Origin: CAZDXB01 sp964509335
Lineage (GTDB): Bacteria > Bacteroidota > Ignavibacteria > Kapaibacteriales > UBA2268
DNA length: 43,412 nt
Direction of reading: 5' to 3'
Assembly: GCA_964509335.1 (NCBI GenBank)
Contig: CAZDXB010000023.1
Location: 1-43,412, forward strand
Shown here: one piece after another, positions 7,754 to 16,067 of the stretch
Numbering within the stretch: the first letter of the stretch is position 1
Layout of the letters: every line of letters begins with the position of its first letter
Position numbers and translations under genes: made by a program
Notes under the pieces: generated by a model
What the model saw: only the letters and a program-made list of their open reading frames with translations
Database searches by the model: none
What the model was told of the DNA's origin: nothing

Positions 7754-8866
7754 ATGAACGAGACTAAAATGAAATATAATAAAGCGATTAAGAGGGTAGC
7801 TCAATCTATAGGAGCTTTAGTAGTGTTGACGATATTTTTCAGCGCTATTATTAGCTGTTGCGTATTGTCTTCTCCCGAGTATAATGGACAGAAAAGCGAC
7901 CATTACGACGGGGACGAATTTTATAATCCCGGCGTTGAGATAAGCGATTTTTGGGACATACTCGCTTGGCAGTTTGAAAAGGACGAAGGATATTGGCCTA
8001 AGTGGATAGAATCGGAATACGGGGAAAAACCTCCCAAGCGGGTCGGCTACGGCGAATTACGAGTAGTATTCGTAAATCATTCGACTGTGCTTTTGCAGTT
8101 TGACAGTCTGAATGTTCTGACGGATCCCATTTGGTCGGAAAGATGTTCGCCGGTAAGCTGGATAGGTCCGAAAAGGCACAGAAATCCCGGCGTTAGATTT
8201 GAAGATTTGCCGCCTATCGACTTTGTTTTGATAAGCCATAATCATTACGACCATTTGGATATGCCTACTTTGAAAAGGCTTTACGATAGGTTTTCGCCGA
8301 TTTTTCTAGCTCCTTTGGGAAATAAAAGATTGTTAAACGAAAATGGTATATCGCCGGCGATTGAATTAGACTGGATGGAGGATACGGTTTTATTTGGGAA
8401 AAGGATAACTTTAACGCCCGCTCAGCATTTTTCAATGAGAGGGTTGTGCGATAAGAACGAGACTTTGTGGGGAGGTTTTGTGGTGGAAACTCTTGGCGGA
8501 CCGCTTTATTTTGTTGGCGACACTGGCTTTGGCGACTATTTTAAACTTATTTACGATAAGTTCGGTTCTATGCGATTTTCTATGCTGCCGGTTGGAGCTT
8601 TTAGACCGAAAAAGTATATGGAGGCGGTTCATTGTTCGCCGGCTGAATCCGTAGAAGCGCATTTGATTCTCCATTCTCATAAGACTTTGCCAATACATTG
8701 GGGAACTTTCAGGCAAGCCGACGACTCTCATAGAGAGCCGATTATATATTTGAAAAAAGCTTTAAAGGAAAAAGGAGTATCGAGCGAGACGTTTTTTGTT
8801 CCCACGCACGGCGAAGGTTATTATATTCCCGCGTTAGAATCGGCGGCTGAAAAGTTGTCAGATTAA
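7754..8866 (+). CDS. MBL-fold metal-dependent hydrolase, NAPE-PLD/UlaG-like, putative lipoprotein
   Basis: The N-terminus (to about residue 40) is a hydrophobic signal segment ending in AIISC-C, a plausible lipobox, so the enzyme is probably tethered in the periplasm. The rest is a metallo-beta-lactamase fold of the N-acyl-phosphatidylethanolamine phospholipase D / UlaG type. Visible features are VNHSTVLLQ (about 108-115), the metal motif HNHYDHLD (His162, His164, Asp166, His167), His225 in AQHFS, Asp256 in GDTGFG and His315 in PIHWGTF. All metal ligands are present, so it should be an active hydrolase; the substrate cannot be deduced. Family relatives often act on phospholipids or unknown cyclic phosphodiesters. 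Two starts are possible, ATG 7754 and ATG 7769. The stop overlaps the stop of the opposite lipoprotein gene through TTAA. Confidence 0.88.
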   Translation: MNETKMKYNKAIKRVAQSIGALVVLTIFFSAIISCCVLSSPEYNGQKSDHYDGDEFYNPGVEISDFWDILAWQFEKDEGYWPKWIESEYGEKPPKRVGYGELRVVFVNHSTVLLQFDSLNVLTDPIWSERCSPVSWIGPKRHRNPGVRFEDLPPIDFVLISHNHYDHLDMPTLKRLYDRFSPIFLAPLGNKRLLNENGISPAIELDWMEDTVLFGKRITLTPAQHFSMRGLCDKNETLWGGFVVETLGGPLYFVGDTGFGDYFKLIYDKFGSMRFSMLPVGAFRPKKYMEAVHCSPAESVEAHLILHSHKTLPIHWGTFRQADDSHREPIIYLKKALKEKGVSSETFFVPTHGEGYYIPALESAAEKLSD

Positions 8867-9531
8867 TGTTCTATACGATAGTTAATCAATTCCCAAACGA
8901 TATTGTCGTTTGTAGAATTGTTTATTATTTCTCTCTTAACTATTCCGATAGAAGGGACGAAGTAGAGCCATTCGTGAGCTTTTTGGTATTGAGCGTCGGT
9001 GATTCTTTCGATTTCATACGCCGTATGAAAAGTCCCCGCCGGCGTTTGAAGGTCGTTAATTTCCGAACCTCCCGAAGCTCTGTCTGAACCGAATTCGTCG
9101 TTTAGTTTTCTTACTTTCCAGTTTTGGAAAGAATACGCCGGTAAAAGCAATTGTTTATATACTTTTTTGGGATTTGTTAGGTCGTCGGGGTCGGCGTAAA
9201 TGAAAACGCTGTCTTCGATGATAGCCGTGAAAAATACCGAATCTATTTCGCCGCCGACTATTCTACGTCTGGAAGCGGATATTTTTTTTAACAGCAGAAC
9301 TCTTTTTTCTATGGTAACGGTAAAAGTATCTATTACTATGGAATTAACTGTTTTAACGTATGTCCAAGAGGAATTGGGCGAGTTAGGGAAATAACCGCCC
9401 CAAACAGAATCTTTCGGAGTCGGCGTTAGCTCGGGCGGGACGATAGGTCTTACGTTAGCGTCTCGGCAGGAGGAGAAAGCTAACGCCAACATAGCTAAAG
9501 CGACAACTCTATATATAATTAACTTTTTCAT
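8863..9531 (-). CDS. Small lipoprotein of unknown function
   Basis: With the ATG at 9531 the protein is 222 residues and begins with a textbook lipoprotein signal: MKKLIIYRVVALAM, then the lipobox FSSC with lipidated Cys22. An in-frame start at 9567 would put 12 residues before this signal and is less likely. The mature part is Pro-rich at first, then contains short beta-rich stretches (SSWTYVKTVNSIVIDTFTV, AYEIERI, WLYFVPSIGIVKREI) that resemble one-domain beta-sandwich lipoproteins of Bacteroidota. I recognise no named family. It lies 43 bp downstream of pdxA on the same strand and probably ends that operon. It is anchored to a membrane facing the periplasm. Confidence 0.75.
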   Translation of the reverse strand: MKKLIIYRVVALAMLALAFSSCRDANVRPIVPPELTPTPKDSVWGGYFPNSPNSSWTYVKTVNSIVIDTFTVTIEKRVLLLKKISASRRRIVGGEIDSVFFTAIIEDSVFIYADPDDLTNPKKVYKQLLLPAYSFQNWKVRKLNDEFGSDRASGGSEINDLQTPAGTFHTAYEIERITDAQYQKAHEWLYFVPSIGIVKREIINNSTNDNIVWELINYRIEH

Positions 9532-9574
9532 TAATCTTAATATATAAAGTTTATTCGCTAATATCAAAATAAAA

Positions 9575-10570
9575 TTACTTGGCGTAGTTTATTCTATTGT
9601 TTTTAATAAATACGGCGGTTTTGAACGCTTCAATCGCGCTGCTCGGGTTGGCTTTGTCTTTTCCGGCGAGAGCGAAAGCGGTTCCGTGGTCGGGCGATGT
9701 TCTAACTATCGGCAGGTTAGCCGTATAATTTACTCCGGCGCCTTTGGCTAAAAGTTTTAGAGGGATTAGTCCTTGGTCGTGATACATAGCTATTATGCCG
9801 TCGTAAGATTTGTATTCGTCTCTGGCGAAAAAGCTGTCCGCCGGGAAAGGACCTTCGGCGGCGATGTTTTGTAGGTTAGTTTTCTCGATTGCGGGAGATA
9901 TTATAATTTGCTCTTCTTTTCCTATCGAGCCTTCCTCGCCGGCGTGAGGATTTAAGCCTAGTAAGGCTATTTTGGGATTTTTCACTCCAAAATCTTTTTT
10001 TAAGCTTAAATCGACCGTAGTTATTTTTTCTGTTACGGCTTCTTGAGTGATTTCCGAGAAAATGTTTTGAAGCGGAAGATGAATGGTAACTAAGGCGACT
10101 CGGGTAGTCTTGGTTAGTAAAATCATTGTCGGCTTTTTAACGTTGCAGGCGTCCGCGAGGGCTTCGGTGTGACCGGGAAAATTCCAACCTGCTTTGTAAA
10201 GAGCGGCTTTTGAAACGGGCATTGTTACTAAAGCGTCGAATTCTTCGTTAATTACTTTTGCTAAAGCCGTTTCGATTGATTTGGCGGCTATGTCTACCGC
10301 TTCTTTTGTTTCTTCGCCGAATTTGATTGGAGCGTGTTCGCCGCAGTTTATTATTTTTATTTTTAGGTTGTCGAGCGTTAAAGAGTCGTTTTTGATTTTT
10401 GCGGAAGCGTTAATTTTGGACGCGTATTCCTCGATTGTTTGCGTTTCTCCAGCGATTGTCAATTCATTTTCCTCAAAGAAATCGCCTTTCGCTTTTAAAC
10501 TTCGTATTGATTTAAGCAGAATTTCAATCCCAATACCGTTGGGGTCGCCTATTGTGGATATTAATTTCAT
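9575..10570 (-). CDS. pdxA: 4-hydroxythreonine-4-phosphate dehydrogenase PdxA
   Basis: PdxA oxidises 4-phosphohydroxy-L-threonine with NAD(P) in the DXP-dependent pyridoxal 5-phosphate pathway; its product is used by PdxJ. The 331-residue protein matches the family from end to end: MKLISTIGDPNGIGIEI at the start, VTMPVSKAAL near 115, the metal-binding GHTEAL, LLGLNPHAGE near 205-215, MYHDQGLIPLKLL near 265 and RTSPDHGTAFALAGK near 290. The usual Asp of TAFDIAG is Ala here, a small departure. The start ATG at 10570 is 4 bp after the rodA stop, so the two are translationally close in a minus-strand operon with purC. Confidence 0.95.
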   Translation of the reverse strand: MKLISTIGDPNGIGIEILLKSIRSLKAKGDFFEENELTIAGETQTIEEYASKINASAKIKNDSLTLDNLKIKIINCGEHAPIKFGEETKEAVDIAAKSIETALAKVINEEFDALVTMPVSKAALYKAGWNFPGHTEALADACNVKKPTMILLTKTTRVALVTIHLPLQNIFSEITQEAVTEKITTVDLSLKKDFGVKNPKIALLGLNPHAGEEGSIGKEEQIIISPAIEKTNLQNIAAEGPFPADSFFARDEYKSYDGIIAMYHDQGLIPLKLLAKGAGVNYTANLPIVRTSPDHGTAFALAGKDKANPSSAIEAFKTAVFIKNNRINYAK

Positions 10571-10574
10571 TTCG

Positions 10575-11559
10575 CTAAACTAATTTTGGTTTGATTCTTT
10601 TTCTTCTGTAAGTTCTAATGAGAATACCGATTAGAGATAAGTTGACTATTACCGCCGAGCCGCCGTAACTCATAAAAGGCAGAGGAATTCCCATTACGGG
10701 AAGCAGTCTTATAGCCATTCCTACGTTCACGAACGCGTGATAAAAGAATAGAGCCGCGATTCCGAAAGAGACTAGACTAAGGTATTCGCTGTCGGTGGAG
10801 GAGGCAATTTTTAAAGCGCGAATTAGAAGTCCTACGTAAAGTAAAACTACAGCGGCGCTACCGATAAATCCGAATTCCTCGGCGGGGACGCAAAATATAA
10901 AGTCCGTTCGCTGTTCGGGTATGTATCTTAGTTGGGTCTGAGAACCTTGCAAGTATCCTTTGCCGAAAAAACCGCCGCTTCCGACCGCCAGAACCGATTG
11001 CATAACGTTGTAACCTTTGTTTAGCGGGTCTTCTCTCGGATACATAAATGTTTCTATTCTGTTTTGCGTGTTTTGCGGAGCTACTTGTAAAATGTCCTTG
11101 CTGAAATATCCGACGACAAAAATAAAGGAAATAACGGCGACGGTGTCGAGCAATTTCTTTTTAAAAAGCAAAGCGCCGATTGAAAAGGCTACGACCGCGG
11201 CGATAAAATATCCGACGCCCAAAAGAGAAATTACCAATACAAAAGGTATAGCGGCTACGAAGTATAAAAAGAATAAGTCGAACCCGGTCCAAAATAGCGC
11301 GGCGAGAAATAAAATTATGAAAGCCGAAGCCGTTCCCATATCCGGTTGAAGAATTATCAAGGCGGTTGGAATAAGGAAAATTACGGCGGTAATAAATACG
11401 TCTCGAACGCTTTCTATTTCAACTCCTTTTCTCGATAAGAATCTTCCCGCTAAAAGCAGAACTCCGATTTTAGCGATTTCCGCCGGTTGAAAGCTAAGAT
11501 TCGCTATCTGAAACCATCCTTTTGTGCCGGAAACTGTCTTGCCGACGAAAAGCACGGCT
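10575..11559 (-). CDS. rodA: Rod-shape SEDS glycosyltransferase RodA (N-terminus lost in gap)
   Basis: RodA is the SEDS-family peptidoglycan polymerase of the elongasome. The frame is open from the gap edge at 11559 down to a stop at 10575, about 327 residues. Seen in order are VLFVGKTVSGTKGWF, QPAEIAKIGVLL, the LQPDMGTA loop with the functionally important Asp, repeated hydrophobic helices, and the family signature GIPLPFMSYGGSA near the end, followed by a basic tail. The GTG at 11555 sits inside a conserved segment, so it is not the true start; roughly 85-90 N-terminal residues should lie in or beyond the run of N. FtsW is an alternative in the same family, but the short cytoplasmic tail and the lack of a cell-division context favour RodA. 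It is followed by pdxA after 4 bp. Confidence 0.88.
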
Positions 11560-11659
11560 NNNNNNNNNNNNNNNNNNNNNNNNNNNNNNNNNNNNNNNNN
11601 NNNNNNNNNNNNNNNNNNNNNNNNNNNNNNNNNNNNNNNNNNNNNNNNNNNNNNNNNNN
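11560..11659. other. Assembly gap, exactly 100 N
   Basis: The run of N is exactly 100 long, the usual placeholder for a gap of unknown size. It interrupts rodA: the flanking pieces are out of frame at this length. Family lengths suggest the true gap is nearer 200-230 bp, if the piece at 11660-11703 is the rodA N-terminus. Confidence 0.98.
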
Positions 11660-11703
11660 GCTTTTTTTCTGAAATCTTTATTTGCTTCGGCGTCTTTTTT
11701 CAT
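11660..11703 (-). CDS. rodA: N-terminal fragment ahead of the gap, probably the start of RodA
   Basis: An ATG at 11703, one base after the purC stop (TAATATG), opens a frame reading MKKDAEANKDFRKK before the N run begins. A short charged cytoplasmic tail like this is what precedes the first membrane helix of a SEDS protein, so it is most simply the RodA N-terminus. A small separate gene ending within the gap cannot be excluded. Confidence 0.5.
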
Positions 11704-11704
11704 A

Positions 11705-12583
11705 TTATCCGGTAATCATTTTGACTACTTCGGCGTATTTTTCGGAAGTTTTTTCAATAATTTCTTTCGGTAGTTTCGGAGCGGGCGATTTTTTGTCCCA
11801 ATCGGTTGACAATAAGTAATCGCGCAATATTTGTTTGTCGAATTGCTCCGGTTTCTTGCCCGGTTCGTAAGTCGCTTTCGCCCAAAAACGCGAAGAGTCC
11901 GGGGTAAGGGCTTCGTCAATTAATATTAAATCGCCGTTTTCGTCTTTGCCGAATTCGAATTTAGTGTCCGCCAATATCAATCCTTTTTCTTCTAAATATT
12001 TAGCGCCAAATCTATATAATTCTAAAGCTGTTTTCTTGACTTTTTCCGCCGTGTCTTTTCCTACTATTTCGGCGGCTTGTTCAAAGTTGATGTTTTCGTC
12101 GTGTCCGACTTCCGCTTTGGTTGAGGGAGTAAATATCGGTTCAGGCAATCGTTGGTATTCTTTTAAGCCTTTCGGCAGAGGTATTCCCGTAATCGCGCCT
12201 TGTTTTTGGTATTCTTTCCAACCGGAGCCGGCGATGTAGCCTCTTACTATGCACTCTATCGCCAAAGGTTTGCATTTTTTGACGAGCATAGAGCGGTTTT
12301 CCAGCTGGTCTTTATATTTCGAGCATTCGTCGGGATATTCTTCCAGTTTATTTGTAACTAAATGGTTGTCTATGATACTTTTAATTTTGTCGAACCAGAA
12401 CACTGAAATTGTAGATAGCGCTTCGCCTTTTCCGGGAATGGGGTCGTCCATTACGACGTCGAAGGCGGAGATTCTATCGGCGGCGACAATAAGTAAATAG
12501 TCGTCTAAGTCGTAAACGTCTCTTACTTTGCCTTTTTTGAACAGGTTCAAGTTTTCTAATTTTGTTTCAAATAATGTTTCCAT
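11705..12583 (-). CDS. purC: SAICAR synthetase PurC
   Basis: PurC joins aspartate to CAIR, using ATP, in purine synthesis. The 292 residues carry the family markers: FKKGKVRDVYDLDD near the start (nucleotide loop), ADRISAFDVVMDDPIPGKG (about 35-53), PLAIECIVRGYIAGSGWKEY (about 107-126), DTKFEFG and LIDEALTPDSSRFW. It is the longer, single-domain form of about 290 residues. The start at 12583 is supported by a good Shine-Dalgarno sequence (GGAGGAC) a few bases upstream. It sits 12 bp after the GH2-like membrane gene and 1 bp before the presumed rodA start, so it is embedded in an envelope operon instead of a pur cluster. Confidence 0.97.
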   Translation of the reverse strand: METLFETKLENLNLFKKGKVRDVYDLDDYLLIVAADRISAFDVVMDDPIPGKGEALSTISVFWFDKIKSIIDNHLVTNKLEEYPDECSKYKDQLENRSMLVKKCKPLAIECIVRGYIAGSGWKEYQKQGAITGIPLPKGLKEYQRLPEPIFTPSTKAEVGHDENINFEQAAEIVGKDTAEKVKKTALELYRFGAKYLEEKGLILADTKFEFGKDENGDLILIDEALTPDSSRFWAKATYEPGKKPEQFDKQILRDYLLSTDWDKKSPAPKLPKEIIEKTSEKYAEVVKMITG

Positions 12584-12595
12584 TAGTCCTCCAAT

Positions 12596-15199
12596 TTAAA
12601 TTTTTAGCATAGCTTCGAATAAATATTGACCGTATGAAATAATAGAAAATTTTAGTTGGTAAATAGATAACACTATCGCCACTAACGCGGCGAAGATTGT
12701 AAGCCCGATTAGGTAGCTTTTTGAGGTTCTGACGTCGAAAACGACGGCGGTTGACCTAAGAATTCGCAAACCAGTCCAAATAAATAGCAGCAGAGCTAAT
12801 ACCATAGTCCAAATCATAAAGTCGGGATAGAAAGACGTTATTCTGTTCAAGACCATTGAAATCGGCATTAAGAACAGAATCGGGGTAGCCGCCCAAATCG
12901 TTATGATGAATGTATCGTTGAAGAATATCCTGCCTTTGACTAAGTAAGAAAGCAGTTTGATAACAAAAGCTATTATGAAAATCAACAGAAAGAAGAGAAC
13001 TCCCAGAGTTAATATCATTAATCCCGGAGTCCATATTAAATCGTAGAAAGTCTCTTGTAAATTTCCAAGAGGGAAGACGAACATAAATATATATTCGGCG
13101 ATTTCATTTGAGCGATAGTAAAAGAATACCGAAGCGAAGAACAAACCTAATGAAACGGAAATCAAAATTCCAAGTATATAAGTTTGGAGAGATGAAATGA
13201 TTCTCTGGTCTCTTATGTCAGCGTAAAAATTATAAGGTCTCATAAGAGCCCGGAAAATATATTCTCGGAATCTTTTGAATCTGTTCAGCATTAGAACGGC
13301 GATTATTACGCCGGCTAATCCAATAATGAGGAAGATAGTCGGTCCGCTTTCTCTGTGGCTTCCGGCGTAGAATAGCGGCTCTTTTTCGTTATTGAATAAA
13401 GCCTGAACCGTCGAAAAAGCTTGCCTTCGCGTTCTGTAAACGCTCATTAAACCCGAAAAGCAGACGTTTTTATTTATGTTGTTTAAAATCAAAAGAGGGT
13501 TGTTGAGTTCGTAGTCGTTATAAGACCATATTAAGCTACCCGCCAGATTTTGATTTTGCGATACTTTATATAGGCGATAGAGATAAAAGGCTTGAGATTC
13601 TACCGACATAGGGTCGGAATAGCCGTTGTGGTTATTCGGTTGAATTATCAAGCCGAAGTTTAAGATTAAGGGTATTGGGCTTTCTTGTTTTATTCTTTTT
13701 ACGTTTTGTTGTATTTGCCAGACTTCTTTTTTGCCGCCGATAGCTCTAAGTATTACGAAGTCGTATTTATCGAAAACGGGGTTTTCGGAACGGTAAGATA
13801 TAGTTTTGTAAATCAATTTGTCGGATTTAGGCTTGAAAATCTTAAGTATTTTATTTTGGAAGTCGAGAACTTCTTCGGAATTTTCTACGGCGCCTTCGCT
13901 AATTCCCCAAGCGGCGACTGAAGGATTTGCGTCGTAAATTCTATAAGTTCTTTCGGCTATGTTTTGCATTCTCGCTTGGATTTCGGCGGAGCCTAAAAGC
14001 GGGTTTGGGACGTCGTAAACCGGCAGGTCAACTAATACAAGCAAGCCGTATTTGTTGCAAACTTTAATGAAGTAGGGGTGCGGGGTTTGGTATTTGCATC
14101 GAACTAGATTTACGCCGGTTGTTTTCATATTAGCGGCGTCTTTTTTGAGTCTCGAAGCGTCTAAGCTGGCGCCGGTATGGTAATAATCTTCAATATAATC
14201 GACGCCTTTGACTTTTAGCGGTTTTCCGTTCAACAACAAAAAGGATTGGTTGTTCTTTTTTGCAAAATTTACGGCTCGAAAAGCTAAATCGCTCGATAAA
14301 TTGTCAATTACTTTCCCTCTTTTGCTTATTTTAAAAGTAAGCCGATATAAGACGGGATTATTAGGAGACCACTTTATGGGATTGAGGACTCTTATTGAAA
14401 ATTTAGTTTTTACGGTTCTTTCGTTGGTAATCGCGATTTGTTTAGCCGAGCCTCTCGCTATTTCTCTTCCGAATCTATCGTATATAATGGGTTGAGCCGT
14501 AACTTTCGCTTCGTTCTGACCGCGGCTGAAAATTGAATCATTCCGCATTTGGTTTTTGAGAGTTTCTATTTGACCGGCGGTTACTACGGAGCTAACGTTT
14601 ACGCGCCATTTAGAGTAGTTCGAGTTCCAACTCAGCTTGTATTTTAAATCTTCTATCCAGATTTGAGGCGCTCCGATTAAGAATATTTCTCTTACGACTC
14701 CTTGGTATATCTTTTTCGCGAAAAGGTTTTGCTCTTTGGCTTGCCTGGCTCCGTGTTCGGCGGGAGTTATTACGAATTTCAAGGAGTTGCCCGCTCTCCG
14801 CAAAGATTTTTCGGGGATTCCGACTTGGAAGGGCGTCATACCGCCGAAATATTTGCCGATATACTGTTCGTTTATATATACTTCAATTTGGTCGTCTATG
14901 CCTAAGAAGTATAAGCTCCACGAGTAGTTTTTTAAGTCGCGGGAATTAACGTTCAATTTTTTTTCGAAAGTTATTTCTTTCGCGTTAGAAACGTAGAACG
15001 GAATAGATTGAGATTCTTTCTTTTCTCCGCCGATAGTTATAGTCCATCCGTTCAGCAGGCTTTTAACGTATCTCGTGGACGACGGAATTAGTTCGTATAT
15101 CTGAGACTTGTCTAAAGGCTCGTAGTCGGCTTTAAGGTTTTTAAAACCGAGAAAAAAAGTTAGCGATAGGCAAACGACAAAAATTTTTTTAAAGGACAT
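12596..15199 (-). CDS. GH2-like (beta-galactosidase/glucuronidase fold) protein fused to a multi-pass membrane domain
   Basis: In this 867-residue protein a signal peptide is followed by a glycoside hydrolase 2 sugar-binding sandwich (about 45-180), an Ig-like sandwich (about 190-310) and a TIM-barrel-like part (about 315-600). The C-terminal 250 residues form six or so membrane helices resembling Yip1-type domains. The acid/base Glu is present (Glu435 in AAWGISEG, though GH2 normally has N-E). At the nucleophile position, where GH2 has an S-E-Y-type motif, this protein reads LILNFG (Asn514/Phe515). Retaining hydrolysis is therefore doubtful, and it may be a sugar-binding or cell-wall-sensing pseudoenzyme. 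ATG 15199 is chosen over GTG 15205 because the sequence AGAGGTGAAA just upstream is a Shine-Dalgarno site that includes the GTG. It heads the operon with purC, rodA and pdxA. Confidence 0.8.
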   Translation of the reverse strand: MSFKKIFVVCLSLTFFLGFKNLKADYEPLDKSQIYELIPSSTRYVKSLLNGWTITIGGEKKESQSIPFYVSNAKEITFEKKLNVNSRDLKNYSWSLYFLGIDDQIEVYINEQYIGKYFGGMTPFQVGIPEKSLRRAGNSLKFVITPAEHGARQAKEQNLFAKKIYQGVVREIFLIGAPQIWIEDLKYKLSWNSNYSKWRVNVSSVVTAGQIETLKNQMRNDSIFSRGQNEAKVTAQPIIYDRFGREIARGSAKQIAITNERTVKTKFSIRVLNPIKWSPNNPVLYRLTFKISKRGKVIDNLSSDLAFRAVNFAKKNNQSFLLLNGKPLKVKGVDYIEDYYHTGASLDASRLKKDAANMKTTGVNLVRCKYQTPHPYFIKVCNKYGLLVLVDLPVYDVPNPLLGSAEIQARMQNIAERTYRIYDANPSVAAWGISEGAVENSEEVLDFQNKILKIFKPKSDKLIYKTISYRSENPVFDKYDFVILRAIGGKKEVWQIQQNVKRIKQESPIPLILNFGLIIQPNNHNGYSDPMSVESQAFYLYRLYKVSQNQNLAGSLIWSYNDYELNNPLLILNNINKNVCFSGLMSVYRTRRQAFSTVQALFNNEKEPLFYAGSHRESGPTIFLIIGLAGVIIAVLMLNRFKRFREYIFRALMRPYNFYADIRDQRIISSLQTYILGILISVSLGLFFASVFFYYRSNEIAEYIFMFVFPLGNLQETFYDLIWTPGLMILTLGVLFFLLIFIIAFVIKLLSYLVKGRIFFNDTFIITIWAATPILFLMPISMVLNRITSFYPDFMIWTMVLALLLFIWTGLRILRSTAVVFDVRTSKSYLIGLTIFAALVAIVLSIYQLKFSIISYGQYLFEAMLKI

Positions 15200-15495
15200 T
15201 TTCACCTCTGAAGATAAATTTTTCTTTCGTTCGATTGTTGTTGTATTTTGTTTTAAACGCTGATTTAATCATAGAAAAAAGCATTTGTTTTTGTTAGTTG
15301 TTTTTTAAATTTACGAATATATCAGTTACGTAAACTACAAATTTAAAAAAAACGCGGTTCATATGTTAGCTATCGCGCTAAATGATTTTGTTTTAAAGAA
15401 AATTTTTTTATTAAATTCAAGAAATAATGAAACAAAATTGAAGTTAATGTTATTATATAGAGAGTATAGAATCGGTCTTCTACGATTCAATTGAA

Positions 15496-16065
15496 ATGAA
15501 AGAAGACATAGCAAAATTAAGCGACAAGAGGCTTTACGCTCTTTTAAACGAAGAGAAAGACGCTGTTAGGGACGAAGCTTTCGCCGAGCTTTACTCCAGG
15601 TACGCGAGAGGCATATACGCGTATTGCAGGAGGATATTAGGTTCGGAACGATTAGCAGAGGACGCGTTTCAGGAAACTTTTCTGACTTTGCTAAAGAGTC
15701 CGAAGAAAGACAAGGTTATGTCGAATTTCAACGGTTTCTTGATAAGAATCGCGAGAAATATTTGCTTGAACGAAAAAAGAAGGGTTGATTTTAACCTTGG
15801 TTCGATAGAGAACTTGGATTTGGGAATAGAAGACGACAATTTAGAAAGGTCGGAGATTTCAAAATTAGTGGTCGGGGCTTTAGAAGCTTTGACGGACGCG
15901 CAAAAGGAATCGGTAGTTTTGCAATTGTATAATGATATGACTTACGAAGAGATAGCAAGTTTTTTGGATTTACCCGTTTCCACTGTCAGGAATAGGGTCG
16001 CAAGAGGAAAAAGAATGGTAAGGAAGATACTGGCGCCATACTTTGAAAAAGAGAAACATAAATAG
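15496..16065 (+). CDS. ECF-type RNA polymerase sigma factor
   Basis: The 189-residue protein has sigma-70 regions 2 and 4 only. Region 2 is at about 26-95 (FAELYSRYARGIYAYCRRIL...AEDAFQETFLTLL) and region 4 at about 128-183 (LTDAQKESVVLQLYNDMTYEEIASFLDLPVSTVRNRVARGK), with a helix-turn-helix typical of ECF factors. It directs RNA polymerase to a small regulon. The next gene begins 2 bp later and looks like its anti-sigma partner, so activity is probably held in check by that membrane protein. The 296 bp upstream, divergent from the GH2-like gene, are very AT-rich; I see no clear promoter repeat to show autoregulation. Confidence 0.93.
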   Translation: MKEDIAKLSDKRLYALLNEEKDAVRDEAFAELYSRYARGIYAYCRRILGSERLAEDAFQETFLTLLKSPKKDKVMSNFNGFLIRIARNICLNEKRRVDFNLGSIENLDLGIEDDNLERSEISKLVVGALEALTDAQKESVVLQLYNDMTYEEIASFLDLPVSTVRNRVARGKRMVRKILAPYFEKEKHK

Positions 16066-16067
16066 AT

